From Gaiella sp. (GTDB lineage: Bacteria > Actinomycetota > Thermoleophilia > Gaiellales > Gaiellaceae), in assembly GCA_027493885.1 (NCBI GenBank), contig JAOSJZ010000001.1, positions 1,726,622 through 1,790,621 on the forward strand: DNA of 64,000 nt, in the 5' to 3' direction. Position 1 is the stretch's first letter; every line of letters begins with the position of its first letter. The position numbers were made by a program, and so were the translations under genes. Under the pieces are notes generated by a model. It did not search any database. It saw only the letters and a list, made by a program, of their open reading frames with translations, and was not told the DNA's origin. Below, in pieces: positions 43,430 to 52,432 of this stretch.

Positions 43430-45361
43430 TCACAGCCGGTACAGCAGCCAGCGTGCGTCGCGGTAGGCCACGGGGAGATCTGGTGCGACGTCTGCGAAGC
43501 GCGTTCGGTCGACCACGAGCCAGGTCGCTCCGCAGTCGCGCGGGATCGCGAGGTCGCCGGTGCGCACGAAGCGACGAAACTCCTCGACACGCTCGCGCGG
43601 GCGGTTCGCCACCGTGTCGGCGACGTGGCCGGGCGGGTTGAGGCACACGCGCACCGGCGCGAAGGCGCCGAGGCGGTAGCTCGCCTCGGGGTCGGCGTAG
43701 ACGGTCGCTCCCACGGGAACGTCGCGGTGCACGGCCGCGATCAGGCCCTCGGAGAGTGGGCTCGGGCGCCGTGCCTCGGAGGGGCTCCAGTGCGTCAGCC
43801 CGTGGACGTACGCCGGGAGCAGGACGAGGACGAAGGCGAGCGCGGCCGTGCGCTCGAGCGGCTGCCGGCGCCGGAGGCCGAGCCCCAGGGCGACGACTGC
43901 GCCCACGACGGCGAGCCACGTCGCCCAGGCCGGCCCGCCCGTCTCGAGCGTGTAGCCGAAGTCGCCCGGGTACGCGAGCTGGAGCACGAGCCCGCCCGCG
44001 AGGGCCAGCGGGACGACGAGCCGGCCGACGAGCCGAGCGAGGACGCCGATGCCGCCGGCGAGCGCGAACGCGAGCGGGACGAACCCGGCGAGCCGCCGCG
44101 ACTGCGAGAGCGAGACGACGTCGGAGAACGGGGTGAAGATCCAGGGCACGAGGCAGACCGCGAAGACCGCGAGCGAGCCGCCGACCACGTACGCGGCCCA
44201 GCGGCGCCGCGACGCGAACCCCGCCAGCGGCAGGACGAGCAGCGCGGCCACCGCAACGGCGCCCGTCCGGCCGAAGAGCTCCGGCACGACGGAGAACCGG
44301 TCGGAGGTGCCGCTCAGCTGCCCCGCGTACTGCTCGAACCCACGCGTCCGCTCATCGGCGTCGGGGCTCACCGAGGCGGTGTCGCCGATCACCGGCAGCA
44401 GCCAGGCGAAGAAGAGCCCCGCGGGCACGACGAGGGCGGCGAGCGCGAGGCCGCCCGCGCGCGCGTCGCGTCGCTCCCAGAGCCAGCGCACCGCGAGGAA
44501 GCCCGCGAACGGGATCCAGAGGAAGAGCGCGTAGGTCGGATGGACGGCGGCGAGTGCGAGCGAGGCCGCGGCGGCCGACGCGAGGAGCGCGGGCACCGGC
44601 CTTCGCACTGACTCGAGCGCGAGCGCGAGGGCGAGCGGGACGAGCAGCTGCCGCGACGCCGTCGCCGGGAGTGCGAGCGCGGTCAGCGCGCCGCCGTGCG
44701 CGGGCGCCATCGCGACGAGCGCCACGCCCGCGGCGGCCGCCGCGGCGGCGGGCACGGCGCGGCGGAACAGCGCCCACCCCGCCTCGTACGCGACGAGGAC
44801 GGCGAGCGGGGCGAGCACGGTCGGGCCGTGGAGGACGACGTCCACGGGATCGGCGCCGGAGACCTTCGCGACGAGCGCGAGCAGCCCGTGCCAGAGAGGG
44901 AACGCGTAGCCCGGATGGAGGCCGCCGTCGGGGAACTCGTTTGCGCTTCCGAGCGAGAGGTCGCCGAAGGCGAGCAGCTTCTGGATCCGGGCGAGGTGGA
45001 AGAACCCGTCACCGCCGATGTTCCCCGCGACGCGCCAGAGCAGCAGGCCGAGCACCGTCCCGGCCGCGAGAACGGCACCCCGATGGGGAACTGTCGGTCG
45101 AGTCGACACGGGCGGCTTCGGCCCGCGGCGCACACCGACCGCCGCAGCCGCCACGCCTGCCGCGAGGACGAGGACGAGGGTCAGCGTCAGCGAGGCGTGG
45201 ACGGCGAACGTCACGGACAGGGCGGCGAAGACGAGGCCGAGCGACCAGGCGAGGGCGGCCGAGAGGCCCCGGACACCGAGCGTCCGGGCGAGGAGGGCTC
45301 CGGGGGCGAGCACGACGGCGAGGCCGAAGGCGAGTTGGACGACGAGCGAGACGCTGCTCAT
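43430..45361 (-). CDS. Large polytopic membrane protein, probable GT-C glycosyltransferase
   Basis: 643 residues with 13 or more hydrophobic segments and a C-terminal soluble domain of about 130 residues (from THWSPSEARR). An early loop contains GGDGFFHLARIQKLLAFGDL and HPGYAFPLWHGLLALVAKV, an Asp/His-rich pattern like the catalytic loop of GT-C enzymes; the soluble part ends DCGATWLVVDRTRF. No named family is certain. ATG 45361 follows the GT2 gene after a 58-base gap that holds a hairpin. It is the last gene of the minus-strand operon that begins at 51572. Confidence 0.62.
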   Translation of the reverse strand: MSSVSLVVQLAFGLAVVLAPGALLARTLGVRGLSAALAWSLGLVFAALSVTFAVHASLTLTLVLVLAAGVAAAAVGVRRGPKPPVSTRPTVPHRGAVLAAGTVLGLLLWRVAGNIGGDGFFHLARIQKLLAFGDLSLGSANEFPDGGLHPGYAFPLWHGLLALVAKVSGADPVDVVLHGPTVLAPLAVLVAYEAGWALFRRAVPAAAAAAAGVALVAMAPAHGGALTALALPATASRQLLVPLALALALESVRRPVPALLASAAAASLALAAVHPTYALFLWIPFAGFLAVRWLWERRDARAGGLALAALVVPAGLFFAWLLPVIGDTASVSPDADERTRGFEQYAGQLSGTSDRFSVVPELFGRTGAVAVAALLVLPLAGFASRRRWAAYVVGGSLAVFAVCLVPWIFTPFSDVVSLSQSRRLAGFVPLAFALAGGIGVLARLVGRLVVPLALAGGLVLQLAYPGDFGYTLETGGPAWATWLAVVGAVVALGLGLRRRQPLERTAALAFVLVLLPAYVHGLTHWSPSEARRPSPLSEGLIAAVHRDVPVGATVYADPEASYRLGAFAPVRVCLNPPGHVADTVANRPRERVEEFRRFVRTGDLAIPRDCGATWLVVDRTRFADVAPDLPVAYRDARWLLYRL

Positions 45362-45374
45362 GCGACAGCACCAC

Positions 45375-45405
45375 CGGGGACAGGCACCTGCGCTGCCGGT
45401 CCCCG
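45375..45405. repeat. Hairpin with GGGGACAGGCACC arm
   Basis: Stem CGGGGAC/GTCCCCG plus inner GGCA/TGCC around a 7-base loop, in the 58-base gap between two co-directional genes. Its left arm matches 12 of 13 bases of the arm at 48650-48662. It could be an attenuator, a processing site or a mobile palindrome; there is no T-run for a classical terminator. Confidence 0.6.
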
Positions 45406-45419
45406 ATTCCGTGCCGACC

Positions 45420-46316
45420 TCACCGTGCGAGCAGGGTCTCGACGTCGCCGGAGCCGAGCCACGCCGCCGCCTCGCGATAGAGGCGCGCGCGCTCCCCGCG
45501 GTGGAGCCGCCCGCGCACGAGAAGCGACGCGCGCAGGAGCTTCCGCGCCTGCTCCGCCTCGCCGGGGCGGCCGTGGAGCGAGAGGTAGCGGAGATTGCCG
45601 CGGACGTTCTCCCGGAACATCCGCCCGCCGTGCGAGGCACCCCCGACGTGGACGCAGCGCGCCTCGGGCGTGAAGACGACCGACCAGCCCCCGTTCGCGG
45701 CGCGGCACATCCAGTCGACCTCCTCGCTGAAGAGGAAGTACCGCTCGTCGAACGGCCCGACCTCGTCGTACGCGCCGCGTCGGAGGAGGAAGCACGCGCC
45801 CATCACCCACTCCACCTCGCGCTCGCTCTCGTGGTCGAAGCCCGCGCCGTAGAAGGCGTTGAGCGCCTGCGACCGAGGGGCCAGCTTGCGCAGGTAGAGA
45901 TACTCGGTGGCGAGTCGCCAGAGGGTCGGATACCCCCGCACCGAGCGCTGGAGCGTCCCGTCGGCGTTCTGCAGCCGGGGTCCGACGGCGGCGGCGCGTG
46001 GATGCGCATCCGCCACCGCGAGCAGGCGCGACAGCGCATCCTCGACGAGCCAGGCGTCGGCGTTCAGGACGAGCACGTGCTCGGCGTCTGTCTCTGCGAT
46101 GCCACGGTTCCACCCGGCGGCGAGGCCACGGTTCTCCGCCTCGACCACACGGACCGCCGGGAACCGCTCGCGGACGGCGTCCGGGGTCCCGTCAGACGAG
46201 CCGTTGTCGACGACGACCGTCTGGGTTCCTGCGACGCTCGCGAGACACTTCTCGATCCACGGGAGGGCGTCGTGCGTGACCACCACGCAGGCGGCGCGCG
46301 GGCGGGGGTCAGCCAT
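45420..46316 (-). CDS. GT2-family glycosyltransferase (rhamnosyltransferase-like)
   Basis: 298 residues: ACVVVTHDALPWIEKCLASV, VVDNGSSDGTPDAVR, ENRGLAAGWNRGI, the metal site in VLVLNADAWLVEDAL, then ADGTLQRSVRGYPTLWRL and MGACFLLRRGAYDEVGPFDE with FSEEVDWMCRA. This is the WbbL/rhamnosyltransferase type of GT2. ATG 46316 lies inside the end of the UPF0104 gene (8-base overlap). Confidence 0.9.
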   Translation of the reverse strand: MADPRPRAACVVVTHDALPWIEKCLASVAGTQTVVVDNGSSDGTPDAVRERFPAVRVVEAENRGLAAGWNRGIAETDAEHVLVLNADAWLVEDALSRLLAVADAHPRAAAVGPRLQNADGTLQRSVRGYPTLWRLATEYLYLRKLAPRSQALNAFYGAGFDHESEREVEWVMGACFLLRRGAYDEVGPFDERYFLFSEEVDWMCRAANGGWSVVFTPEARCVHVGGASHGGRMFRENVRGNLRYLSLHGRPGEAEQARKLLRASLLVRGRLHRGERARLYREAAAWLGSGDVETLLAR

Positions 46317-47280
46317 GCTCGAGCCGCGGGCGGGATCCCCCGCGCACACCCTCCCAGAGCAGGATCGCGGCCCCGGGGAGCGCGAGCGCGGTCGTCACGA
46401 GGAAGAAGAGGAACCCGGCGGCGAATGCCTGGTCGGCCGGAACGCCGACGCTCCCGAGGAAGCTGACGAAGAACGCCTCGCGCACGGCGATCCCGTTGAG
46501 GGTGAACGGGACGAGGAGGACGAGGAAGAAGAGCGGGCCCATCACGTAGTAGATCCGCGGGCCGAGCTCGATCCCGACCGCCTTCCCGGCCGCCCAGATC
46601 GACAGCACCCGGACCGCCTGGATCACCGTCGTGAACACGAAGACCGCCACCAGCAGGCGGACATGCCCGCGGTAGTGGTGGACGCCGTCGTAGAAGGCGC
46701 GGAGCGGGCGCTCGAGCCGGACGCGACGGAGAAGCGGCCGCGCGCGGGCGAGCAGCGGTCGCGCCGAGCGGGAGAAGAAGAGGAAGAGGAGCAGCATCGT
46801 CCCGAAGACGAACGCTCCCTCGAGCCACAGGTAGGCGCCGACGTCGTACGTCCCGACCGCGAGCACGAACCCGATCGCACCGAGGAGCACTGTCCCGGCG
46901 CCGCCGAGGCCGCGCTCGAGCAGGATGATCGCCGTCACGTCGGCGGTGCGGCCCGGATGCCTGCGCGCCGTCTCGTACACGCGCATCGCGTCGCCTCCGA
47001 TCGACGTGGGCAGCACCTGGCTCGCCGCGTACGAGACGAAGTACGCGCGGGTCAGCCACCAGAACCTCTCCTCCATTCGCTGCGCGCGCATGAGCCACTG
47101 CCAGCGCAGGGCCATCGGCAACGCGGTGCCGATCATGATCGCGACGGCGAGCGCGACCCACCATGGGTTGGCGTCGAGGAGCGTGTCGACCGTCTCGTGG
47201 AGGTCGACCTTCCAGACGAGGTACGCGATCGCGAGCCCCGTCAGGAGAAGCGTGAGCCCGATCCGGACCGACCGCTTCAT
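46309..47280 (-). CDS. UPF0104/AglD-type membrane protein (lysylphosphatidylglycerol synthase TM family)
   Basis: 323 residues with about eight helices: RIGLTLLLTGLAIAYLVWKV near the N-terminus, VSYAASQVLPTSIGGDAMRV (the conserved N-P-S-x-GGD-like block), LLERGLGGAGTVLL, and LVPFTLNGIAVREAFFVSFL. The family includes flippase-like proteins and glycan-locus proteins of unknown mechanism. ATG 47280 overlaps the aminotransferase stop by ATGA. A role in moving a lipid-linked intermediate is plausible since no Wzx flippase is seen in the window. Confidence 0.82.
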   Translation of the reverse strand: MKRSVRIGLTLLLTGLAIAYLVWKVDLHETVDTLLDANPWWVALAVAIMIGTALPMALRWQWLMRAQRMEERFWWLTRAYFVSYAASQVLPTSIGGDAMRVYETARRHPGRTADVTAIILLERGLGGAGTVLLGAIGFVLAVGTYDVGAYLWLEGAFVFGTMLLLFLFFSRSARPLLARARPLLRRVRLERPLRAFYDGVHHYRGHVRLLVAVFVFTTVIQAVRVLSIWAAGKAVGIELGPRIYYVMGPLFFLVLLVPFTLNGIAVREAFFVSFLGSVGVPADQAFAAGFLFFLVTTALALPGAAILLWEGVRGGSRPRLEHG

Positions 47281-48401
47281 GCGGTGAGGCGAGCGTGGAC
47301 GCGGCGGAGCGCGTCGATCGCGTCCGCGATGTCTTCGTCCGTGTGAGCCGCTGAGAGCGGGAGCGAGAGCACCTCCTCCCCCGCGCGCTCGGCGACCGGG
47401 AGCCGCGGCTGGGCCGGGTAGCGCTCCCGGAACCACGTGAGGCGGTGAACGGGGAGGAAGTGGATGCTCGTCGCGATGCCTTCTCCTGCCAGCGCGCGCT
47501 GGTAGTCGTCGCGGGTCGCGCCCGCACCACGCGGGTCGATCCGCACGACGTAGAGGTGGAGCGCATGCGTGTCGCGCGGGTCGCGCGCGAGCGGGGCGAT
47601 CCCCTCGAGGTCGGCCAGGCCGTCGTCGTAGAGGGCGAACTGGCGCGCCCGGGCCTCCGCGTGCCGCTCGAGCTTCGCGAACTGGACGAGCGCGATCGCG
47701 GCCAGCACGTCGGAGAGGTTCGCCTTGAAGCCAGGCGTCAGCTGGTCGTAGCGCGACGTGTCGCCGCGGCGGGTGAGGCGCATGCTCCGGATCGTGTCGG
47801 CGACGTCGTCGCGATTGGTGGCGACGAGCCCGCCCTCGCCCGCGGCGAGATTCTTGGTCGCGTACAGCGAGAAGCACGTCGCGTCGGAGAGCCCGCCGAG
47901 CTTCCGTCCCCGGTAGCGGCTCTCGAGCGCGTGGGCGGCGTCCTCGATCACCGGGAGCCCGAGCGCCCGGATCGCGTCGAGGTCACAGGGCTGGCCGGCC
48001 AGGTGGACGGGGAGGATCGCCTTCGTCCGCTCCGTGACGAGTGGTGCCAGCAGCGACGTGTCGAGGTTCAGGTCGTCCTCGCGGACGTCGCAGAAGATCG
48101 GCGTCGCTCCCGCATGCTCGATCACGTTCGCCGTCGCCGGCCAGGTGACCGGCGACGTGATCACCTCGTCGCCGGGCCCGACCCCGACGGCGAGCAAAGC
48201 GAGGTGCAGCGCGGCCGTGCCCGAGCTGACGGCGAGGACGTGCGCCGCTTCGAGGTACGCGGCGAGGCGCTCCTCGAGCAGCGCCGCGCGCGGCCCGGTC
48301 GTGAGCCAGCCCGAGCGCAGCGTCTCGGCGACAGCCGCCACCTCCTCCTCGCCGATCGCGGGAGGCTGAAAGCCGAGTGGGGTGCTACGACGCGTCCGCA
48401 T
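47277..48401 (-). CDS. DegT/DnrJ/EryC1-family sugar aminotransferase
   Basis: 374 residues: SSGTAALHLALLAVGVGPGD, SPVTWPATANVIEHAGATPI, PVHLAGQPCDLDAIRALGLP, VIEDAAHALESRYRG and the Schiff-base Lys in FSLYATKNLAAGEGGLVA (about 188), the pattern of UDP-4-amino-4-deoxyarabinose- or PseC/RffA-like aminotransferases. It would act on the keto sugar made by the dehydratase at 49612. Its ATG (48401) lies 16 bases inside the upstream ATP-grasp gene. Confidence 0.92.
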   Translation of the reverse strand: MRTRRSTPLGFQPPAIGEEEVAAVAETLRSGWLTTGPRAALLEERLAAYLEAAHVLAVSSGTAALHLALLAVGVGPGDEVITSPVTWPATANVIEHAGATPIFCDVREDDLNLDTSLLAPLVTERTKAILPVHLAGQPCDLDAIRALGLPVIEDAAHALESRYRGRKLGGLSDATCFSLYATKNLAAGEGGLVATNRDDVADTIRSMRLTRRGDTSRYDQLTPGFKANLSDVLAAIALVQFAKLERHAEARARQFALYDDGLADLEGIAPLARDPRDTHALHLYVVRIDPRGAGATRDDYQRALAGEGIATSIHFLPVHRLTWFRERYPAQPRLPVAERAGEEVLSLPLSAAHTDEDIADAIDALRRVHARLTA

Positions 48402-49657
48402 CGACCCGGAAGCGTACGGCGTCCGCCGCCCGGCGCCCCCGCTCGAGCGCCTCGTCGCGGTCGGCGGCGGTGGCGAGCACCGCCCCGGCCCGGTCGGCGC
48501 CGCGCAGGAGCGGGCCGAAGACGTAGCCTGCGCGCCGGTAGACCCTGACCCACCGGACACCCGGGAGCGCCTCTGCCTCCGCGACGCCCTCGACCTCGGC
48601 GAGCCGCCCGGGGGCGGGACGAGAAAGACGACGGCCGCGCCGCCCGCAAGGGGACTGGCACCGGAGGTGCGTGTCCCCGGTGACGCGTTGTCCCGAAGGG
48701 CGCTCTCGAGGCGCGAAACGGCCACCGGGGTAGTCAGGCACCTCACGGTGCCAGCCCCCAGCGCGTACGCGACCGCGAGCGCGTTTAGGTCGACGCCGGT
48801 CGCGACCGCGCAGAGCTCGGCGTCGTGCCCGCCGCCGAGGCGCGCGGCCACCTCCATCACGACCGGCCCGCCGGGGCCAACCCGGACCTGCGTGTAAGAA
48901 GGCCCGCTCGAGATCCCGAGCGCCTCGACGGCGGCGCGGGCGGCCTCGACGACGGCCTCTGTGTCGAGCAGGGACGGCCAGACGTGCGCGAGCGCGACGC
49001 CGAAGGCGGGCGCCTCGGCGGTGAGCCGGTCCGTCACCGTCAGCGGCACGAAGCTTCCGTCGACCGAGACCGCGTTGACGGTCACCTCCGGCCCCTCGAC
49101 GTGCTCCTCGACGAGCACGGCGCCGCTTCGCGACTCGCCGGCCGCCGTCGCGACGGCGGCGTCGAGCTCGTGCTGGGAGCGAACGAGCGTGAGCCCGCGC
49201 TGGCCCTGCCGGTCGGGGGCCTTGACGACGACGGGGGAAGGTCAGGCCCGGGTCGCGCGGGTCGAGTGCCCGCGCGTGGGGGAACACCGGCCGCCGCGAA
49301 CGCCTCGCGCTGGCGCGCCTTCGAGGTCGCGATCGATCCCGTCCGCGCGGAGATCGGGTGCGCGAGGCCGATTCGTTCCGCAACGCGGGCCGCGATCCCG
49401 ACGGGCCAGTCGGCGCCCGGCGAGACGATCCCGTCCACGTCGCGGGCCCGCGCGAGCCGATCGACCGCCTCCTCGTCCTCCGAGGAGAGGATCGCGCGCT
49501 CGTCTGCCAGAGCGAGCCCGACCGCCTGCGCGTCCCGGTCGACGGCGATCACGTAGACGTCCGGCCGCGCCCGCGCCGCTTCGAGCAGCCCGAGCTGGGC
49601 GGGGCCCGCGCCTAGGACGAGGAGACGCCGACGCGCCCGAGGACGCCCCGCCACCAC
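48385..49657 (-). CDS. ATP-grasp ligase, carbamoyl-phosphate-synthase-like (three frameshifts)
   Basis: About 423 residues when three G5 runs are corrected (49278-49282 and 49233-49237, one G too many each; 48610-48614, one short or two too many). N-terminal LLVLGAGPAQLGLLEAARAR; then VVVKAPDRQGQRGLTLV as the ATP-binding loop, VEEHVEGPEVTVNAVSVDG, and VVMEVAARLGGGHDAELCAV with the Mg-binding Glu. An imperfect palindrome (48650-48678) is read in frame as an insert between RLESALRDN and GGAAVVFLV. It lies between a 4,6-dehydratase and a DegT aminotransferase, so joining an amino acid or acid to an amino sugar is a fair guess. Confidence 0.8.
48650..48678. repeat. Imperfect palindrome inside the ATP-grasp coding sequence
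   Basis: Arms GGGGACTGGCACC and GGTGCGTGTCCCC around GGA, with two mismatches. It is read in frame with no stop and resembles the hairpin at 45375-45405. Confidence 0.65.
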
Positions 49658-50603
49658 GCCTCGTTATCGCGGTACCAGGCGACGGTCCGCTCGAGCCCTC
49701 CTCGAACCCGATCGACGCTCGCCAGCCGGTGAGGAGCTCGAGCTTGTCGGTCGAGCCGATGTGTCGGTCGACCTGGCCCGGCCGCTCCTCGACATTGACC
49801 GTCGTCCCGCCGCGGCCGCCGATCGCCTCGAGCACGAGGCGCGCGATCTCGTTGACCGAGATGTCGACACCCGTCGCAACGTTGATCACCTCTCCGGCGA
49901 TACGGTCGAGGGGTGCGTCGATGAGCGCCTCGATCGCCGAGGACGTGTCGTCGACGTGGAGCCAGTCGCGGCTCGCGCGTCCCTCGCCGTGGATGGTCAG
50001 CGGCTCGGCCGCGAGCGCCTGCGTGATGAAGCGCGGCACGACCTTCTCTGGATGCTGCCGCGGGCCGTAGTTGTTGAACGGGCGGACGATCACGACGGGA
50101 AGGCCGTACGTGACGCGGTAGCTGTAGGCGAGCCGGTCGCCGCCAGCCTTCGTCGCCGCGTACGGGCTGCGCGGATTCAACGGGTGCTCCTCGTCCATCG
50201 GGTCGCGTTCGGCGGTGCCGTAGACCTCGCTCGAGGAGACGAGCAGGAACCGCTCGACGGGCGTCTCGCGGATGGCATCGAGGAGGATCTGGGTGCCCTC
50301 GACGTTCGTCGTCACGAACTCGGAGGCGCCCTCACGGATCGACTTCTCGACGTGCGACTCGGCGGCCGCATTGACGATCACGTCGACGCCGCCGACGACC
50401 TCGCGCACGAGGCCGGCGTCGCGGATGTCGCCGTGCAGGAACTCGAGCCGCGGGTGGCTCATCACGTCGGCGAGGTTCTCGAGGTTGCCCGCGTACGTGA
50501 GCGCGTCCAGCGAGATGACGTTGTGGCCGGTGTGCTCGAGCAGGTGCCGGATCAGGTTCGACGGGATGAACCCCGCGCCACCCGTGACGAGGACTCTGCT
50601 CAC
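49612..50603 (-). CDS. dTDP-glucose 4,6-dehydratase-like enzyme (RmlB family; frameshifted)
   Basis: About 330 residues of extended SDR. RVLVTGGAGFIPSNLIRHLL (cofactor motif; Pro where most have Gly), DALTYAGNLENLADV, HGDIRDAGLV, NAAAESHVEKSI, SSSEVYGTAERDPMDEEHPL, catalytic YAATK, RPFNNYGPRQHPEKVVPRFI. This closely follows RmlB. One base is missing at 49696-49698; correction gives EEGLERTVAWYRDNEAWW, the normal C-terminus. Its product is the 4-keto-6-deoxy sugar used by the DegT enzyme at 47277. GTG 50603 is one base from the previous stop. Confidence 0.9.
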
Positions 50604-50604
50604 G

Positions 50605-51572
50605 CTAGAGCTCGCGGTCGACGAGGTAGAGGGGACGGTGCTCCACGACCCTCTGGATTCTGCCGAGATGCTCGCCGACGAGGGCGAGAATGAAGCCCTG
50701 GACGCCGAGCACGGCGACCACGAGCGCGCCGAGGAGGAGGGGGCCCGGGAAGTCCGCCTGGCTGATCCAGAAGACGACCCCGTAGACGCCGAGCGCGAGC
50801 GAGGCGAGCGAGCAGACGGTGCCGAGGACGATGCCGGCGGTCTGGATCGGCTGCGGCCAGAACCCCGCCAGGACGTGGAGCGCGAGGCGGGTGAGGCGGA
50901 GCGGCGAGTAGCGCGACGCGCCCTGGCGCGGCGCATGGCCGACGTCGACCTCGACGACCGACGCTCCGCCCGAGAGAACGAGCGCCTTCGTGAACTTCTG
51001 CCGGCCGATCGCGCCGAGCATCGGTTCGACCGCCTGGCGCCGGTACGCGTTGAACGCACAGCCGAAGTCGGCGATCTCGACGCGCGTGAAGCGGCGCAGC
51101 ATCCCGTTGATGAGCCGCGAGGGCAGCGTCCGCCCCCACGAGTCGTGCCGCGCCGTGCGGCGACCGCTCGCGACGTCGTAGCCGGCGTCGATCCCCTCGA
51201 CGAGCCGCGGCACGTCCTCGGGGGGTTCTGCAGGTCGCCGTCCATCGTCACGACGACGGCGCCGCGCGCCCGCGAGAGCCCGGCGTGCATCGCGGGATGC
51301 TGGCCGACGTTGCGCTTGAGGCGGACGGCGCGGACGTTGTGGTCGGCGGCGTGGATCCGCTCGAGCGCCGCGAAGGTGCCGTCGGTCGACCCGTCGTCGA
51401 CGTAGATCACCTCGTACGGCCGGCCGAACGCGTCGAGCGTCACCGAGAGGCGCCCGTGGAGCTCCTCGAGCGTTGCGCGCTCCTGGAACAGGGTCACGAC
51501 GACGGAGAGCTCGGGCGCGCCGCCCGCGTCGGTCTCCGGCACGGCGATTCCATGCACGCGGGTCTCGCTCAT
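50605..51572 (-). CDS. Polyprenyl-phosphate GT2 glycosyltransferase with two membrane helices (frameshifted)
   Basis: About 322 residues, like ArnC/GtrB/DPM1 enzymes: LSVVVTLFQERATLEELHGR, YEVIYVDDGSTDGTFAAL, RLKRNVGQHPAMHAGL, MDGDLQNPPEDVPRL (metal site), FGCAFNAYRRQAVEPML, then two helices in the last 100 residues (TAGIVLGTVCSLASLALGVY and LLLGALVVAVLGVQGFILAL). One base is missing in the G6 run 51220-51225, which splits NPP from EDV. It makes a polyprenyl-phosphate sugar for the GT-C enzyme at the other end of the operon. ATG 51572 is the first gene, with TACCCT ten bases upstream. Confidence 0.88.
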
Positions 51573-51582
51573 GGAGGGCCTG

Positions 51583-51588
51583 AGGGTA
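51583..51588 (-). promoter_or_regulatory. Putative -10 element (TACCCT) of the seven-gene glycan operon
   Basis: TACCCT with a 10-nt spacer to ATG 51572. It drives the run of genes down to 43430. Confidence 0.35.
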
Positions 51589-51606
51589 CACGCCGGGGCG
51601 TCCCAC

Positions 51607-51612
51607 TAGACT
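51607..51612 (+). promoter_or_regulatory. Putative -10 element (TAGACT), leaderless DUF402 gene
   Basis: TAGACT with a 6-nt spacer to GTG 51619. It rules out the TTG at 51613 as start. Confidence 0.55.
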
Positions 51613-51618
51613 TTGCCC

Positions 51619-52251
51619 GTGGGCTGGCGGCACGGGGAGACGATCGTCCACCGCGAGGTGTGGCGCGGGAGGCCGTGGTGCGTGTCGCCGGTCGTGGTCG
51701 TCGAGGACACGCCCGAGCTCCTCGTCACGTACCTGCCCGAGGAAGCGCCGTTCGCGTTCCCGCCGAGCGCCGACGGTCGCCCGCACCCGTGGCGCGGGAA
51801 GCACGCCTGGGCCGGACACGGCGTCCTCCAGCTCCGCCGCCCGGGAGAGGCGTGCTCCGTGTGGCATTTCTGGGACGGCCCGCAGCGGACGTTCGCCGGC
51901 TGGTACCTGAACCTGGAGGAGCCGTTCCGCCGCACCACGATCGGCTACGACACGCAGGACCTCGAGCTCGACCTCTGGATCCCGGTAGACGGCGCCTGGC
52001 GCTTCAAGGACAAGGAGCTCCTCGAGGCGCGCGTGGCGGACGGCCGCTACACGGAGGAGCAGGTGGAGGCGACGCTGGCGCTTGGCGCGAGGCTCGGCGC
52101 GATGCTCGAGCGGGGCGAGCGCTGGTGGGACGCGCGCTGGGCGGCGTTCGAGCCTGACCCCGCGTGGCGTGGGCCGTCGTTCCCCGACGGCTGGGAGGAG
52201 GCCCCGGTGTCGCCCGCGCCCCCGCCGAGCGCGTACCGCACGCTCGCCTGA
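51619..52251 (+). CDS. DUF402-family protein
   Basis: 210 residues. The core VWHFWDGPQRTFAGWYLNLE followed by IGYDTQDLELDLWIPVDG and WRFKDKELLEARVADGRYTE is the DUF402 beta-barrel with conserved Tyr and Asp residues. Some DUF402 proteins are nucleoside diphosphate or RNA-processing phosphatases, but nothing here identifies a substrate. The C-terminal part (about 170-210) is Trp- and Pro-rich. It stands alone, divergent from the seven-gene glycan operon. Confidence 0.85.
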   Translation: MGWRHGETIVHREVWRGRPWCVSPVVVVEDTPELLVTYLPEEAPFAFPPSADGRPHPWRGKHAWAGHGVLQLRRPGEACSVWHFWDGPQRTFAGWYLNLEEPFRRTTIGYDTQDLELDLWIPVDGAWRFKDKELLEARVADGRYTEEQVEATLALGARLGAMLERGERWWDARWAAFEPDPAWRGPSFPDGWEEAPVSPAPPPSAYRTLA

Positions 52252-52312
52252 CCGTCCCCCGGCGCACCGGGAGAACTCGGCGTGGATCCGGCACGTTTGA
52301 CCCTTGACGAAA

Positions 52313-52329
52313 TCGGTGTCTGACACCGA
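52313..52329. repeat. Palindromic repeat TCGGTGTC-T-GACACCGA
   Basis: Perfect 17-bp palindrome sharing the GGTGTCNGACACC core with 26228 and 26396. Confidence 0.75.
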
Positions 52330-52402
52330 CCTCCCGCTCGCGGTGCGCGGGGCCCGATGGCAGCAGGACGCTGTGAAGAATCCGTCACGAAGCAGGCACG
52401 AA

Positions 52403-52413
52403 GTGTCTGACAC
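52403..52413. repeat. Palindromic repeat GTGTCTGACAC
   Basis: 11-bp perfect core copy of the same family, one base short on the left arm. Confidence 0.65.
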
Positions 52414-52432
52414 CGTGGTGCCGAGCGGCGCC

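Larger units (their letters stand above)
52252..52432. other. Intergenic region with two GTGTCTGACAC palindromes
   Basis: 181 bases between the DUF402 gene and the end of the broken MFS gene. It holds two palindromes about 90 bases apart and no convincing ORF. The paired layout mirrors 26207-26420. Confidence 0.6.

Noticed and set aside
48610..49282. Poly-G phase variation of a surface-glycan gene
   Set aside because: Runs of five are too short for typical phase variation, and identical shifts occur in many unrelated genes.
51613..51621. TTG at 51613 as start of the DUF402 gene
   Set aside because: The TAGACT hexamer is six bases before GTG 51619, the spacing used throughout; the TTG would fall in the spacer.
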